DNA of 11,599 nt, taken from contig JAQGIX010000166.1 in assembly GCA_028290925.1 (NCBI GenBank), positions 1 to 11,599 on the forward strand, written 5' to 3'. The notes below the pieces were generated by a model that was given only the letters and a program-made list of their open reading frames with translations, was not told the DNA's origin and searched no databases. A program made the position numbers and the translations under genes. Shown piece by piece: positions 1-6,056 of the stretch. Origin of the DNA: Phenylobacterium sp. (GTDB taxonomy: Bacteria; Pseudomonadota; Alphaproteobacteria; Caulobacterales; Caulobacteraceae). Position 1 is the first letter of the stretch. Each line of letters begins with the position of its first letter.

Positions 1-715
1 GCGGCAGCCCCTTGCCGCGGTCGAGCTCCAGCGTCCACTTGGTCACCTGGTCCAGGAAGTAGCGGTCGTGGGTGACCAGGATCACGCAGCCCGGGAAGCT
101 CTCCAGGTGGTGCTGCAGCCAGGCGACGCTCTCGGCGTCCAGGTGGTTGGTGGGCTCGTCCAGCAGCAGCATGTCGGGCTTGGCGAGCAGCAGGCGGGCC
201 AGGGCCACGCGGCGGCGCTCGCCGCCCGACAGCTTGTCCACCGGCCAGTCGTTGGGCGGGCAGCGCAGGGCGTCCATCGCCATCTCGATCTTGGAATCGA
301 TGTCCCAGAGGTCGCCGGCGTCCAGCTTCTCCTGCAGGGCGGTCATCTCCTCCATCAGCTCTTCGGAATAATCCTCGCCCAGCTTGGCGGCGACGGCGTT
401 GTACTGGTCGAAGATCTGCTTCTCCTCGCACCAGGCGATGACGTTGCCCCAGACGTCGAGCTTGTCGTCGAGCTGCGGCTCCTGCTCCAGATAGCCGCGC
501 TTGATCCCCTCGGCGCCGAACGCCTCGCCGGAGAAATCCTTGTCGATGCCGGCCATGATCTTGAGCAAGGACGACTTGCCCGAGCCGTTGACCCCCACCA
601 CGCCGATCTTGGCGTCGGGGTAGAACGACAGCCAGATGTTCTCGAACACCTTCTTGGGCGCGCCCGGGAAAGCCTTGGTCAGGCCCTGCATCTGGAAAAT
701 ATATTGCTGCGCCAT
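1..715 (-). CDS. ettA: Energy-dependent translational throttle protein EttA (ABC-F ATPase), N-terminal part
   Basis: ABC-F family ATPase. EttA binds the ribosomal E site and gates the first steps of elongation according to the ATP/ADP ratio; it is a cytoplasmic soluble protein with no membrane domain. The ATG at 715 opens a frame beginning MAQQYIFQMQGLTKAFPG, and 238 codons lie in the window before it runs off the left edge. The family is about 555 residues, so the second ATPase domain is outside. Visible in the first domain are Walker A GVNGSGKS (41-48), the ABC signature LSGGERRR (162-169) and Walker B/D-loop LLLDEPTNHLD (183-193) with catalytic Glu187. The stretch around 95-135, between Walker A and the signature, fits the EttA arm insertion. 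The sequence matches EttA better than Uup or YheS. Divergent from csbD; not broken within the window. Confidence 0.95.
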   Translation of the reverse strand, partial: MAQQYIFQMQGLTKAFPGAPKKVFENIWLSFYPDAKIGVVGVNGSGKSSLLKIMAGIDKDFSGEAFGAEGIKRGYLEQEPQLDDKLDVWGNVIAWCEEKQIFDQYNAVAAKLGEDYSEELMEEMTALQEKLDAGDLWDIDSKIEMAMDALRCPPNDWPVDKLSGGERRRVALARLLLAKPDMLLLDEPTNHLDAESVAWLQHHLESFPGCVILVTHDRYFLDQVTKWTLELDRGKGLP

Positions 716-753
716 AAGCGTCCGCCGGCTCGCACTGAAAGGGAAGTCGCGAG

Positions 754-782
754 CAGATAGCGGCGGGGGGGCGCTGGTGCAA
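754..782 (-). promoter_or_regulatory. Candidate housekeeping promoter of ettA
   Basis: Read on the minus strand, TTGCAC (782-777) is followed after 17 bp by TATCTG (759-754), itself preceded by GC as in the Caulobacter GCTANAWC -10 element. Transcription would start near 747, giving a leader of about 30 nt before the ettA ATG at 715. The Shine-Dalgarno in that leader is weak. The match is by eye and imperfect in both hexamers. Confidence 0.35.
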
Positions 783-806
783 TGGCGCGCCGCAGCCTGA
801 GCCGTT

Positions 807-832
807 GGAACCGCGGCCCCATCCTTTGCGTA
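807..832 (+). promoter_or_regulatory. Candidate EcfG/SigT general stress promoter upstream of csbD
   Basis: GGAAC at 807-811 is followed after 17 bp by CGTA at 829-832. The known alphaproteobacterial EcfG (SigT in Caulobacter) consensus is GGAAC-N16/17-CGTT, so only the last base differs. It points towards csbD, a family often belonging to the general stress response in this class. Transcription would begin near 840, about 54 nt before the start codon. The leader holds a small GCGGA-TTT-TCCGC hairpin at 848-860 of unknown meaning. Confidence 0.55.
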
Positions 833-893
833 AGTCTCTCGAACGAAGCGGATTTTCCGCCTCGCAAGCGATACGCGACTTAAGGACGAAGCC

Positions 894-1076
894 ATGGACA
901 AGGATCAGATCAAGGGCGCCGCCAAGGACATGACGGGCTCCATGAAGGAAGCCGCCGGCAAGGCCACGGGCGACCGCGAGCTGGAAGCCAAGGGCGCCGG
1001 CGAGAAGACCATGGGCAAGATGCAGAAGGGCGTCGGCGACATGAAGGACGCCGCCCGCAACGCGTTCAAGCGCTAG
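894..1076 (+). CDS. CsbD family stress protein
   Basis: Small hydrophilic protein of 60 residues beginning MDKDQIKGAAKDMTGSMKEA, typical of the CsbD/YjbJ family (PF05532), whose members are about 60-70 residues. The biochemical role of the family is not established; members are commonly induced by general stress, osmotic or stationary-phase signals. The sequence is dominated by K, A, G, E, D and M in loosely repeated K/G-A blocks. It lacks Cys, Trp, Tyr, Pro and His and looks helical or disordered and cytoplasmic. The start is well fixed: AAGGA at 882-886 lies 7 nt before the ATG. The gene stands alone, with a stress-type promoter motif upstream and a strong hairpin terminator 27 nt past the stop. 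Confidence 0.92.
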   Translation: MDKDQIKGAAKDMTGSMKEAAGKATGDRELEAKGAGEKTMGKMQKGVGDMKDAARNAFKR

Positions 1077-1103
1077 CGACCGCCCAGGTTCCGTTGGGGA
1101 CCG

Positions 1104-1134
1104 AAGGGCCGCGCCGCCGATGGCGCGGCCCTTT
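1104..1134. terminator. Bidirectional intrinsic terminator between csbD and yeiH
   Basis: A perfect 12-bp stem, AAGGGCCGCGCC (1104-1115) with GGCGCGGCCCTT (1122-1133), encloses a 6-nt loop. On the plus strand it is followed by TTCCTTGT, a poor T tract. It lies between two convergent genes, 27 nt after the csbD stop and 13 nt beyond the yeiH stop, so it can serve both directions. In DNA this GC-rich, a stem of this length without a long T run is the usual form. Confidence 0.8.
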
Positions 1135-1146
1135 CCTTGTCCGCAG

Positions 1147-2253
1147 TCAGGTGAAGAAGATCACCACGACCAGCACCAGGGCCGCGATCCAGGCGGTCTC
1201 GATGACCATCAGCGCCACGGGCCGCCAGCCGGCCGCCGCCAGCTCCTTGAACGAGGTCTTCATGCCCAGCGCCGCGATGGCGGTCACCAGGCACCAGCGG
1301 GAGACCTCGCTCGCCCCATCGACCACCGCCTTGGAGAACAGGCCCAGGCTGTTCAGCGCCACCAGGGCCGCGAACCCCAATAGGAACAGCGGGAACGGCG
1401 GCTTGCCGCCTACCGCGCCGCCGCCCGATCGATCCCGGCCGCGGGCGACCACGAAGGCGATGGCGAACACCACTGGCAGCAGCATCGCGACCCTGAGCAG
1501 CTTCACATAGGTCGCCACGTCGCCGGTCTTCGGGGAGATCATGTAGCCGGCGCCCACCACCTGGGCCACGTCGTGGATAGTGCCGCCCAGGAACAGGCCC
1601 GCCCGCTGGTGGTCGAGGCCCATCGCCGTCACCAGCATCGGGTAGAGGATCATCGCCAGCGTCGACAGCGCGGTGACCACCACCACCGCCAGGATCACGT
1701 CGCGCTCGCTCTCCTTGGTCTTCGGCAGCACGGAGGCGATGGCCAGCGCCGCCGAGGCGCCGCAGATGCCGACCGCCCCGCCGGAGAGCACGCCGAACGA
1801 ACGGCTGAGCCCCAGCGCCCGCGACGCCACAAAGCCCACCAGCAGCGTCGAGGCGACGCCCGCCACCACCATGACGATGGGCACCGCGCCCAGCGCCAGC
1901 ATCTGCTCCACGGTGATCCGCGCGCCCAGCAGCGCCACGCCGGTCCGCAGGACGGCCTTCGACGAGAACTCGATCCCGGCGACGCAGCGGCCCTCCTCGT
2001 GCAGGAAGTGGAAGGCCATGCCGAACAGCAGGGCGAACAGCATCACCGGCGCGGCATAGTGCTGGGCGAGCCACGAGGCGGCCAGCGCCACGGTGGCCGC
2101 CGCCAGCACCCCGGCATAGACCTTCCCGAGCAGCGCCTGGCCGGGCAGGCCGCCGCGCGGCGCGGGCGCGACCTCGGGCAGGCCTTCCATGCCGTCGAAC
2201 GAGCGGAAGATCCGGTGCGCGGCGGCTTCGTCGGTGTCGATGTCGGTGGCCAT
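1147..2253 (-). CDS. YeiH/UPF0324 family membrane protein (putative sulfate exporter family)
   Basis: Inner-membrane protein of 368 residues in the YeiH/UPF0324 family (PF03601), which transporter classification lists as putative sulfate exporters; the substrate is not proven for most members. An N-terminal hydrophilic stretch of about 40 residues precedes roughly ten hydrophobic segments. Family motifs are clear: LLFGMAFHFL (74-83), GVALLGARIT (105-114), GGAVGICGASAA (158-169) and LGGTIHDVAQVVGAG (222-236). The last two carry the family's conserved GICGASA and TIHxVAQVV blocks. The length is close to the usual 340-350 plus the N-terminal tail. The ATG at 2253 has GGAG (2266-2263) 9 nt upstream. 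Divergent from the amidase and convergent with csbD. No neighbour suggests a sulfur pathway, and no LysR-type regulator, often found beside yeiH, is present. Confidence 0.9.
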   Translation of the reverse strand: MATDIDTDEAAAHRIFRSFDGMEGLPEVAPAPRGGLPGQALLGKVYAGVLAAATVALAASWLAQHYAAPVMLFALLFGMAFHFLHEEGRCVAGIEFSSKAVLRTGVALLGARITVEQMLALGAVPIVMVVAGVASTLLVGFVASRALGLSRSFGVLSGGAVGICGASAALAIASVLPKTKESERDVILAVVVVTALSTLAMILYPMLVTAMGLDHQRAGLFLGGTIHDVAQVVGAGYMISPKTGDVATYVKLLRVAMLLPVVFAIAFVVARGRDRSGGGAVGGKPPFPLFLLGFAALVALNSLGLFSKAVVDGASEVSRWCLVTAIAALGMKTSFKELAAAGWRPVALMVIETAWIAALVLVVVIFFT

Positions 2254-2277
2254 GATTCCCCGCTCCGCCGGACCGCC

Positions 2278-2306
2278 TACATACCCCCGCCCGGCCGGTC
2301 CGTCAG
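2278..2306 (-). promoter_or_regulatory. Candidate promoter of yeiH-type gene
   Basis: On the minus strand, CTGACG (2306-2301), one base from the Caulobacter -35 TTGACG, is followed after 17 bp by TATGTA (2283-2278). Transcription would start near 2271, leaving a short leader that contains the GGAG site before the ATG at 2253. Only the first three bases of the -10 fit well, so this is tentative. Confidence 0.35.
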
Positions 2307-2383
2307 GTCATCGAGGGCGCGCCGGCCTCTGGCGCAGCCGCGCCGGCCCGGCCATAAAGGTGGCGACTCTTTGGGGATGGGGC

Positions 2384-3982
2384 ATGTTCAGACCGACGAT
2401 CCTGGCGGCTGCGGCGGCGCTTCTGGCAGGCGCGGCCCAGGCCCAGCCCATGCCGCTCAGCCCCTACGCCTCGGCCGGCGAGGCCCAGGCGGCCATGCAG
2501 GCCGGGCGGATAACCTCCGAGGCGCTGGTGCGGGCTGACCTGGCGCGCATCGGCCAGCTCGACCATGCCGGGCCCAAGCTCAACGCCATCATCGCCCTCA
2601 ACCCCCACGCCCTCGACGACGCCCGGGCCATGGACCGCGAGCGGCGCGCCGGCCACGTGCGCGGGCCACTGCACGGCGTCCCGGTGCTGCTGAAGGACAA
2701 TATCGAGACCTCTGACGGCACGCCGACCACCGCCGGCTCCCTGGCGCTGGCCCGCAACGTGACCCTGCGCGACGCCCCCGTGGCCGCGCGGCTGAAGGCG
2801 GCCGGCGCGGTGATCCTCGGCAAAGCCAACCTCTCGGAGTGGGCCAATTTCCGCTCCCGGCGCTCGATCTCCGGCTGGAGCGCCATCGGCGGCCTGGTCC
2901 ACAACCCGCACGGCCTCGACCGCACCGCCTGCGGCTCCAGCGCCGGCTCCGGCGCGGCCATCGCCGCCGGCTACGCCTCCGCCGCCATCGGCACCGAGAC
3001 CGACGGCTCGGTCACCTGTCCGGCGGCTTTGAACGGCGTCGTCGGGCTGAAACCCACCGTGGGCCTGGTGTCGCGCCGCTACATCGTGCCGATCTCGGCC
3101 GAGCAGGACACCGCCGGTCCCATGACCCGCACCGTGGCCGACGCCGCCGCCGTGCTGGGCGCCATCGCCGGCTCCGATCCGGGCGATCCGGCCACCCGGG
3201 AGGCGGACGCCCGCAAGAGCGACTATCTCGCGGCCCTGGGCCCCCAGGCGCTGCAGGGCGTGCGGATCGGCGTGCTGCGCGGCGTGGTCAGGGCCTCGCC
3301 CCCGACCGACGCGGTCTTCGAGGACGCGCTGGCGGCGCTGAAGCGCGCCGGGGCGGTGTTGGTCGAGGTGAAGCTTCCCGACACCGCGCTGCTGGGCGAG
3401 ATCTCGGCGGCCGAGACCCTGTCGCTGGGCGCGGAATTCAGGGCCGCGATCAACGCCTATCTGGCGAGCACGCCGCCGGCGGTGGCCACCCGCACCCTCG
3501 ACGACCTGATCGCTTTCGATCGGGCTGAGCCGCGTGAAATGGCGCTGTTCGGCCAGGATACCTTCGAAGCGACCGCCAAGAGCCCGCCGATCACCGATCC
3601 CGGCTACCTGGCGACCCGCGGCAAGGCGCGCACCCTGGCCCGGGAGGCGCTCGACGGCATGCTGGCGCAGGGCAAGGTCGCCGCTCTGGTGACGCCCACC
3701 GGCGGCCCCGCCTGGCTGGTCGATCCGGTGAACGGCGACCGCTCTTCCGGGTCGCCCACCACCCTGCCGGCGGTGGCCGGCTATCCGCACCTGACCGTGC
3801 CCATGGGCGCGGCCATGGGCCTGCCGCTCGGCCTGTCCTTCATCGGCCCGGCCTGGTCGGAGGCCAGGCTGCTGGCGTTCGGCTATGCCTTCGAGCAGGC
3901 GACGCACGCCCGGCGCGATCCGGATTTCCCGCCGAGCCTGGCCGCCCGGCCGGAGGTCGCCCGGGCCTACGCGCCGCGCTGA
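2384..3982 (+). CDS. Secreted amidase-signature hydrolase (peptide amidase-like)
   Basis: Amidase-signature enzyme of 532 residues that hydrolyses an amide bond by a Ser-cisSer-Lys triad. A signal peptide is evident: MFRP, then a hydrophobic Ala/Leu core and an AQA cleavage site after residue 20, so the enzyme should act in the periplasm or outside. Triad residues read as Lys104 (in LLKDN), cis-Ser185 (in CGSSAGSG, 183-190) and nucleophile Ser209 (in TETDGSVTCPA). The blocks TETDGSVTCPAALNGVVGLK and PISAEQDTAGPMTRT resemble peptide amidase (Pam) of Stenotrophomonas, which removes C-terminal amides from peptides. They look less like GatA, and no gatB or gatC is nearby. The ATG at 2384 is chosen because it gives the signal peptide; the frame stays open upstream to 2189, but that part overlaps yeiH and has poor codon use. 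GGGGA at 2373-2377 is a modest ribosome site. Stands alone, divergent from yeiH. Confidence 0.88.
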   Translation: MFRPTILAAAAALLAGAAQAQPMPLSPYASAGEAQAAMQAGRITSEALVRADLARIGQLDHAGPKLNAIIALNPHALDDARAMDRERRAGHVRGPLHGVPVLLKDNIETSDGTPTTAGSLALARNVTLRDAPVAARLKAAGAVILGKANLSEWANFRSRRSISGWSAIGGLVHNPHGLDRTACGSSAGSGAAIAAGYASAAIGTETDGSVTCPAALNGVVGLKPTVGLVSRRYIVPISAEQDTAGPMTRTVADAAAVLGAIAGSDPGDPATREADARKSDYLAALGPQALQGVRIGVLRGVVRASPPTDAVFEDALAALKRAGAVLVEVKLPDTALLGEISAAETLSLGAEFRAAINAYLASTPPAVATRTLDDLIAFDRAEPREMALFGQDTFEATAKSPPITDPGYLATRGKARTLAREALDGMLAQGKVAALVTPTGGPAWLVDPVNGDRSSGSPTTLPAVAGYPHLTVPMGAAMGLPLGLSFIGPAWSEARLLAFGYAFEQATHARRDPDFPPSLAARPEVARAYAPR

Positions 3983-4075
3983 CCCCTTGCCGAACGGTCC
4001 GCGCGCACCGATCTGCAGCCGGCCGGAATTCGCCCCAAACTGCGTCAGGGCGGCGTCGCAATATTGACGCAGGTG

Positions 4076-4105
4076 GTGACGGTCGCGGCGGAAGGCTGCT
4101 ACCAC
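4076..4105 (+). promoter_or_regulatory. Candidate promoter of the glycosyltransferase gene
   Basis: GTGACG (4076-4081) and, 18 bp on, TACCAC (4100-4105) within GCTACCAC, which matches seven of eight positions of the Caulobacter GCTANAWC -10 element. Transcription would start near 4112. That would place the TTG at 4111 and GTG at 4120 at or almost at the transcript end, and leaves room for the ribosome site at 4146. A nearby perfect TTGACGC (4064-4070) is too far from this -10. The rest of 3983-4158 shows no other clear feature. Confidence 0.3.
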
Positions 4106-4145
4106 AGCGGTTGGTAAGGGTGCGTCGGCGGCGCGCCCATTCACG

Positions 4146-4161
4146 AAGGACGAGAGCCCTG
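4146..4161 (+). promoter_or_regulatory. Shine-Dalgarno and CTG initiation site of the glycosyltransferase
   Basis: AAGGA at 4146-4150 is followed after 8 nt by an in-frame CTG at 4159. The arrangement closely copies that of csbD (AAGGACGAAGCC-ATG against AAGGACGAGAGCC-CTG). Codon use becomes strongly GC3 from this codon on; the codons before it include TCA, CGA, AGG and AGA, which are rare in this genome. TTG 4111 and GTG 4120 lack a well-spaced ribosome site. Confidence 0.5.
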
Positions 4162-5514
4162 GCCAGACTCTGGAACAAGTCCGCCGGTCCGAAGACGCCC
4201 AAGCGTCGGCTGGCCGGGACTGAGGACCGCAAGCGCGCCGCGGCCCTGTTCCTGGCGGCCTCCTCCAGCGTCGAGAAGCGCAAGGCGCGCCGGGCCAAGG
4301 GCCTGGGTCCGCCGGGCGCCGCCCGGCTGGTGCGGTTCGACGCGGCGCAGGCCCCGCCGTTCGGCGGCGGCGAGAATCCCACCTTCCACCTGATCGACAC
4401 CACCATGATGTACGCCCCGCGCTCCGGCGGCGTGCGGCGCTACCTGACCGCCAAGCGCGCCTGGCTGGAGAAGCGCCGCGGCGACATCCGCCACAGCCTG
4501 GTGGTCCCCGGCGCCCACACCCGCTCGGAAGGTCCGGGCCTGGTGACCGTCGCGGCCACCCGCCTGCCGTTCGGCGATGGCTATCGGATGCCGGCCAGCG
4601 TGACCAAGTGGGAGACCGTGCTGAAGGCTCTGCAGCCCGACGTCATCGAGGCCGGCGACGTCTTCGTGCCGGGCCACGCGGCGCTGGAGGCCGGCGAAGC
4701 CCTGGGCGTGCCCGTGGTCGGCTTCTGCCACACCGACGCCGCGGCCTTGGCCGCCCTGCACCTCGGCGACTGGGCCGAGGGTCCGACCTTCAACTTCTGG
4801 GCCCAGGCCTACCAGCGCTTCGACGCGGTGGTCGCCCCCTCCTGGCACACCGCCTCGCGCCTGGCCGAAGCCGGCGTCGAGCGGGTCAGCGTCCATCCCC
4901 TGGGCGTCGACACCGAGCTTTTCCATCCCAGCCGCGGCGACCGCGCGCGCCTGCTGCGCCGCACCGGCCTGCCCGCCAACAGCCGCCTGCTGGTGTTCGC
5001 CGGCCGTCCGGCGCGGGAGAAGAACATCGAAGGCATGATCGAGGCGGTGGAGAAGCTCGGCGATCCCTACCGGCTGGTGCTGGTGGGCGCCGGCGCCGGG
5101 GCCCGCTATTCGCCGCAGGTGGTCAGCCTGGACTTCGAGCGCGAGCCCGAGCGGCTGGCCGCCCTGATCGCCTCCTGCGACGCCTTCCTGCACGCCAACG
5201 AGAACGAGATCTTCGGCCTGGTGGTGCTGGAGGCCATGGCCGCCGGCCTGCCGGTGATCGGGCCCAACAAGGGCGGCGTCGGCGAGCTGATCGACGAGGC
5301 CGTGGGCCAGCACGCCACCACCTCCGACCCGGCCGACCTCGCCCAGGCCATCGAGGCGCTGTTCGCCCGCGACGTGATGGCCATCTCCGAGACCGCGCGC
5401 CGCCGCGCCGAGGCCCGGCACAGCTGGGACGCCACCTTCGACGGCCTCACCAAGCTCTACGCCGACCTGATCAACCGCGCGCCGCGCCGCGCGGCCCTCG
5501 CTCTGACGGCCTAG
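4159..5514 (+). CDS. Glycosyltransferase, GT4 type (GT-B fold)
   Basis: Retaining GT-B glycosyltransferase of the GT4 type, about 451 residues from CTG 4159. It should transfer a sugar from a nucleotide donor onto a lipid or polysaccharide acceptor at the cytoplasmic face of the inner membrane; donor and acceptor cannot be told from sequence. The N-terminal Rossmann domain begins at FHLIDTTMMYAPRSGGVRRY (76-95), with the glycine loop for binding. The second domain has VVAPSWHTA, HPLGVDTELF, FAGRPAREKNIEGMIEA and the EX7E motif ENEIFGLVVLEAMAAGLPV with Glu350 and Glu358. It resembles MgtA/mannosyltransferase-like proteins. The first 50 residues are strongly basic (15 Lys/Arg against 3 acidic) and are an addition to the usual fold. 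The start is uncertain: GTG 4120 and GTG 4330 are alternatives. It overlaps the convergent merR-type gene by 44 bp and has no polysaccharide genes beside it. Confidence 0.88.
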   Translation: MARLWNKSAGPKTPKRRLAGTEDRKRAAALFLAASSSVEKRKARRAKGLGPPGAARLVRFDAAQAPPFGGGENPTFHLIDTTMMYAPRSGGVRRYLTAKRAWLEKRRGDIRHSLVVPGAHTRSEGPGLVTVAATRLPFGDGYRMPASVTKWETVLKALQPDVIEAGDVFVPGHAALEAGEALGVPVVGFCHTDAAALAALHLGDWAEGPTFNFWAQAYQRFDAVVAPSWHTASRLAEAGVERVSVHPLGVDTELFHPSRGDRARLLRRTGLPANSRLLVFAGRPAREKNIEGMIEAVEKLGDPYRLVLVGAGAGARYSPQVVSLDFEREPERLAALIASCDAFLHANENEIFGLVVLEAMAAGLPVIGPNKGGVGELIDEAVGQHATTSDPADLAQAIEALFARDVMAISETARRRAEARHSWDATFDGLTKLYADLINRAPRRAALALTA

Positions 5515-5986
5515 GTTCAGGGCTCTCCGGGAAGGCTCGGGCGATCAGGACCGCCAGGTCCGCCAGCTGCCGCGGCGACGGCAGCCGGTAGTCGTCGCTC
5601 ACCAGCAACTCCAGGCCCGGCAGGACCTCGATCCGGGTCGACCGGGCGACCTTGACTTCTGCGGTCGGCCTCGGCGGCGCGCGCCAAGCCGCCGCAGCCT
5701 GCTCGCCCATGTACATCCAGGTCTTTTCCATGTCGGCGAGCTTGAGGCCGCGGGCCGCCAGCACGGCGCCCAGCTCGTCCAGGTGTTCGCGGATCTGGCT
5801 GAGGTCCAGCCCGCCCGCCTGCAGCAGCCGGACCCGCTTCAGCTGCGCCAGATGGCCCTCGTCGAAATGCGCCCCGCGGCCCCGGCCATGCGGCGGGCTG
5901 ATCAGCTTCTCCGCCACGTAATAGCGCACCGTGCGCCCGGTCAGGCCGGCCAGGCGGCCCAGGTCCTCGGCGGTGTAGCGACTCAT
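5471..5986 (-). CDS. MerR family transcriptional regulator
   Basis: DNA-binding regulator of 171 residues. The N-terminal winged helix-turn-helix is plain: YTAEDLGRLAGLTGRTVRYY (4-23) followed by the wing around PPHGRGRGAHFDEGHLAQL and a helix KRVRLLQAGGLDLSQIREHL. A helical linker follows, then a C-terminal block TRIEVLPGLELLVSDDYRLP that may bind an effector; I do not recognise the ligand. The protein has no cysteine, which argues against metal, mercury or thiol sensing of the MerR/SoxR kind. The ATG at 5986 is chosen because the helix-turn-helix begins at once, as usual in the family. The frame is open up to 6094 but would then cross the control region and overlap the methyltransferase start. 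No ribosome site precedes 5986; the promoter position suggests a leaderless message. Divergent from the methyltransferase; its 3' end overlaps the glycosyltransferase. Confidence 0.9.
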   Translation of the reverse strand: MSRYTAEDLGRLAGLTGRTVRYYVAEKLISPPHGRGRGAHFDEGHLAQLKRVRLLQAGGLDLSQIREHLDELGAVLAARGLKLADMEKTWMYMGEQAAAAWRAPPRPTAEVKVARSTRIEVLPGLELLVSDDYRLPSPRQLADLAVLIARAFPESPEPRPSERGPRGAARG

Positions 5987-5992
5987 CTTGGA

Positions 5993-6021
5993 ATCATGAC
6001 AGTTGACTGTCGCATTTTCAA
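5993..6021 (-). promoter_or_regulatory. Candidate promoter giving a leaderless merR-type transcript
   Basis: On the minus strand, TTGAAA (6021-6016) is followed after 17 bp by CATGAT (5998-5993). The hexamers match consensus at four of six positions each. A start of transcription 6-7 nt downstream falls on the A of the ATG at 5986, which would explain the lack of a Shine-Dalgarno. Leaderless messages are common in Caulobacter relatives. Confidence 0.45.
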
Positions 6022-6026
6022 CTGTC
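5998..6026. promoter_or_regulatory. Probable MerR operator: inverted repeat with three ACTGTC elements
   Basis: A perfect 9-bp inverted repeat, GACAGTTGA (5998-6006) and TCAACTGTC (6018-6026), with an 11-bp centre. Inside it the left arm also forms GACAGT-TG-ACTGTC (5998-6011). ACTGTC thus occurs three times, once inverted (5998-6003) and twice direct (6006-6011, 6021-6026); the direct copies extend to ACTGTCGyAT, 15 bp apart. The site lies between divergent merR and methyltransferase genes and overlaps both candidate promoters, as expected for an autoregulating MerR protein. The region is richer in A+T than its surroundings. Confidence 0.6.
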
Positions 6027-6033
6027 GTATTCA
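6003..6033 (+). promoter_or_regulatory. Candidate MerR-type long-spacer promoter of the methyltransferase
   Basis: TTGACT (6003-6008) matches the -35 consensus at five of six positions. TATTCA (6028-6033) is a weak -10, set 19 bp away. A 19-bp spacer over an inverted repeat is the known hallmark of promoters that MerR proteins activate by twisting DNA. Transcription would start near 6040, and the ribosome site GGGAGGA at 6046-6052 follows closely. Confidence 0.35.
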
Positions 6034-6056
6034 TGGGAATAAGCCGGGAGGATCCA

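Noticed and set aside
68..760. Plus-strand open frame of 230 codons opposite ettA
   Set aside because: It lies fully antisense to a clear ABC-F ATPase and reads as low-complexity Gln/Leu/Val/Gly protein with no known fold; it is a by-product of high GC.
2189..2383. In-frame upstream extension of the amidase
   Set aside because: It overlaps the yeiH start region, is Ser/Arg/Pro-rich and would bury the signal peptide; ATG 2384 gives a proper exported protein.
4064..4070. Perfect TTGACGC as the -35 element of the glycosyltransferase
   Set aside because: No acceptable -10 lies 16-19 bp downstream; the GCTACCAC element is 27 bp away, so the GTGACG at 4076 was preferred.
2303..4144. Minus-strand open frame of 613 codons
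   Set aside because: Antisense to the amidase, rich in Gly, Arg, Gln and His, with no domain; the amidase has signal peptide, triad and family motifs.
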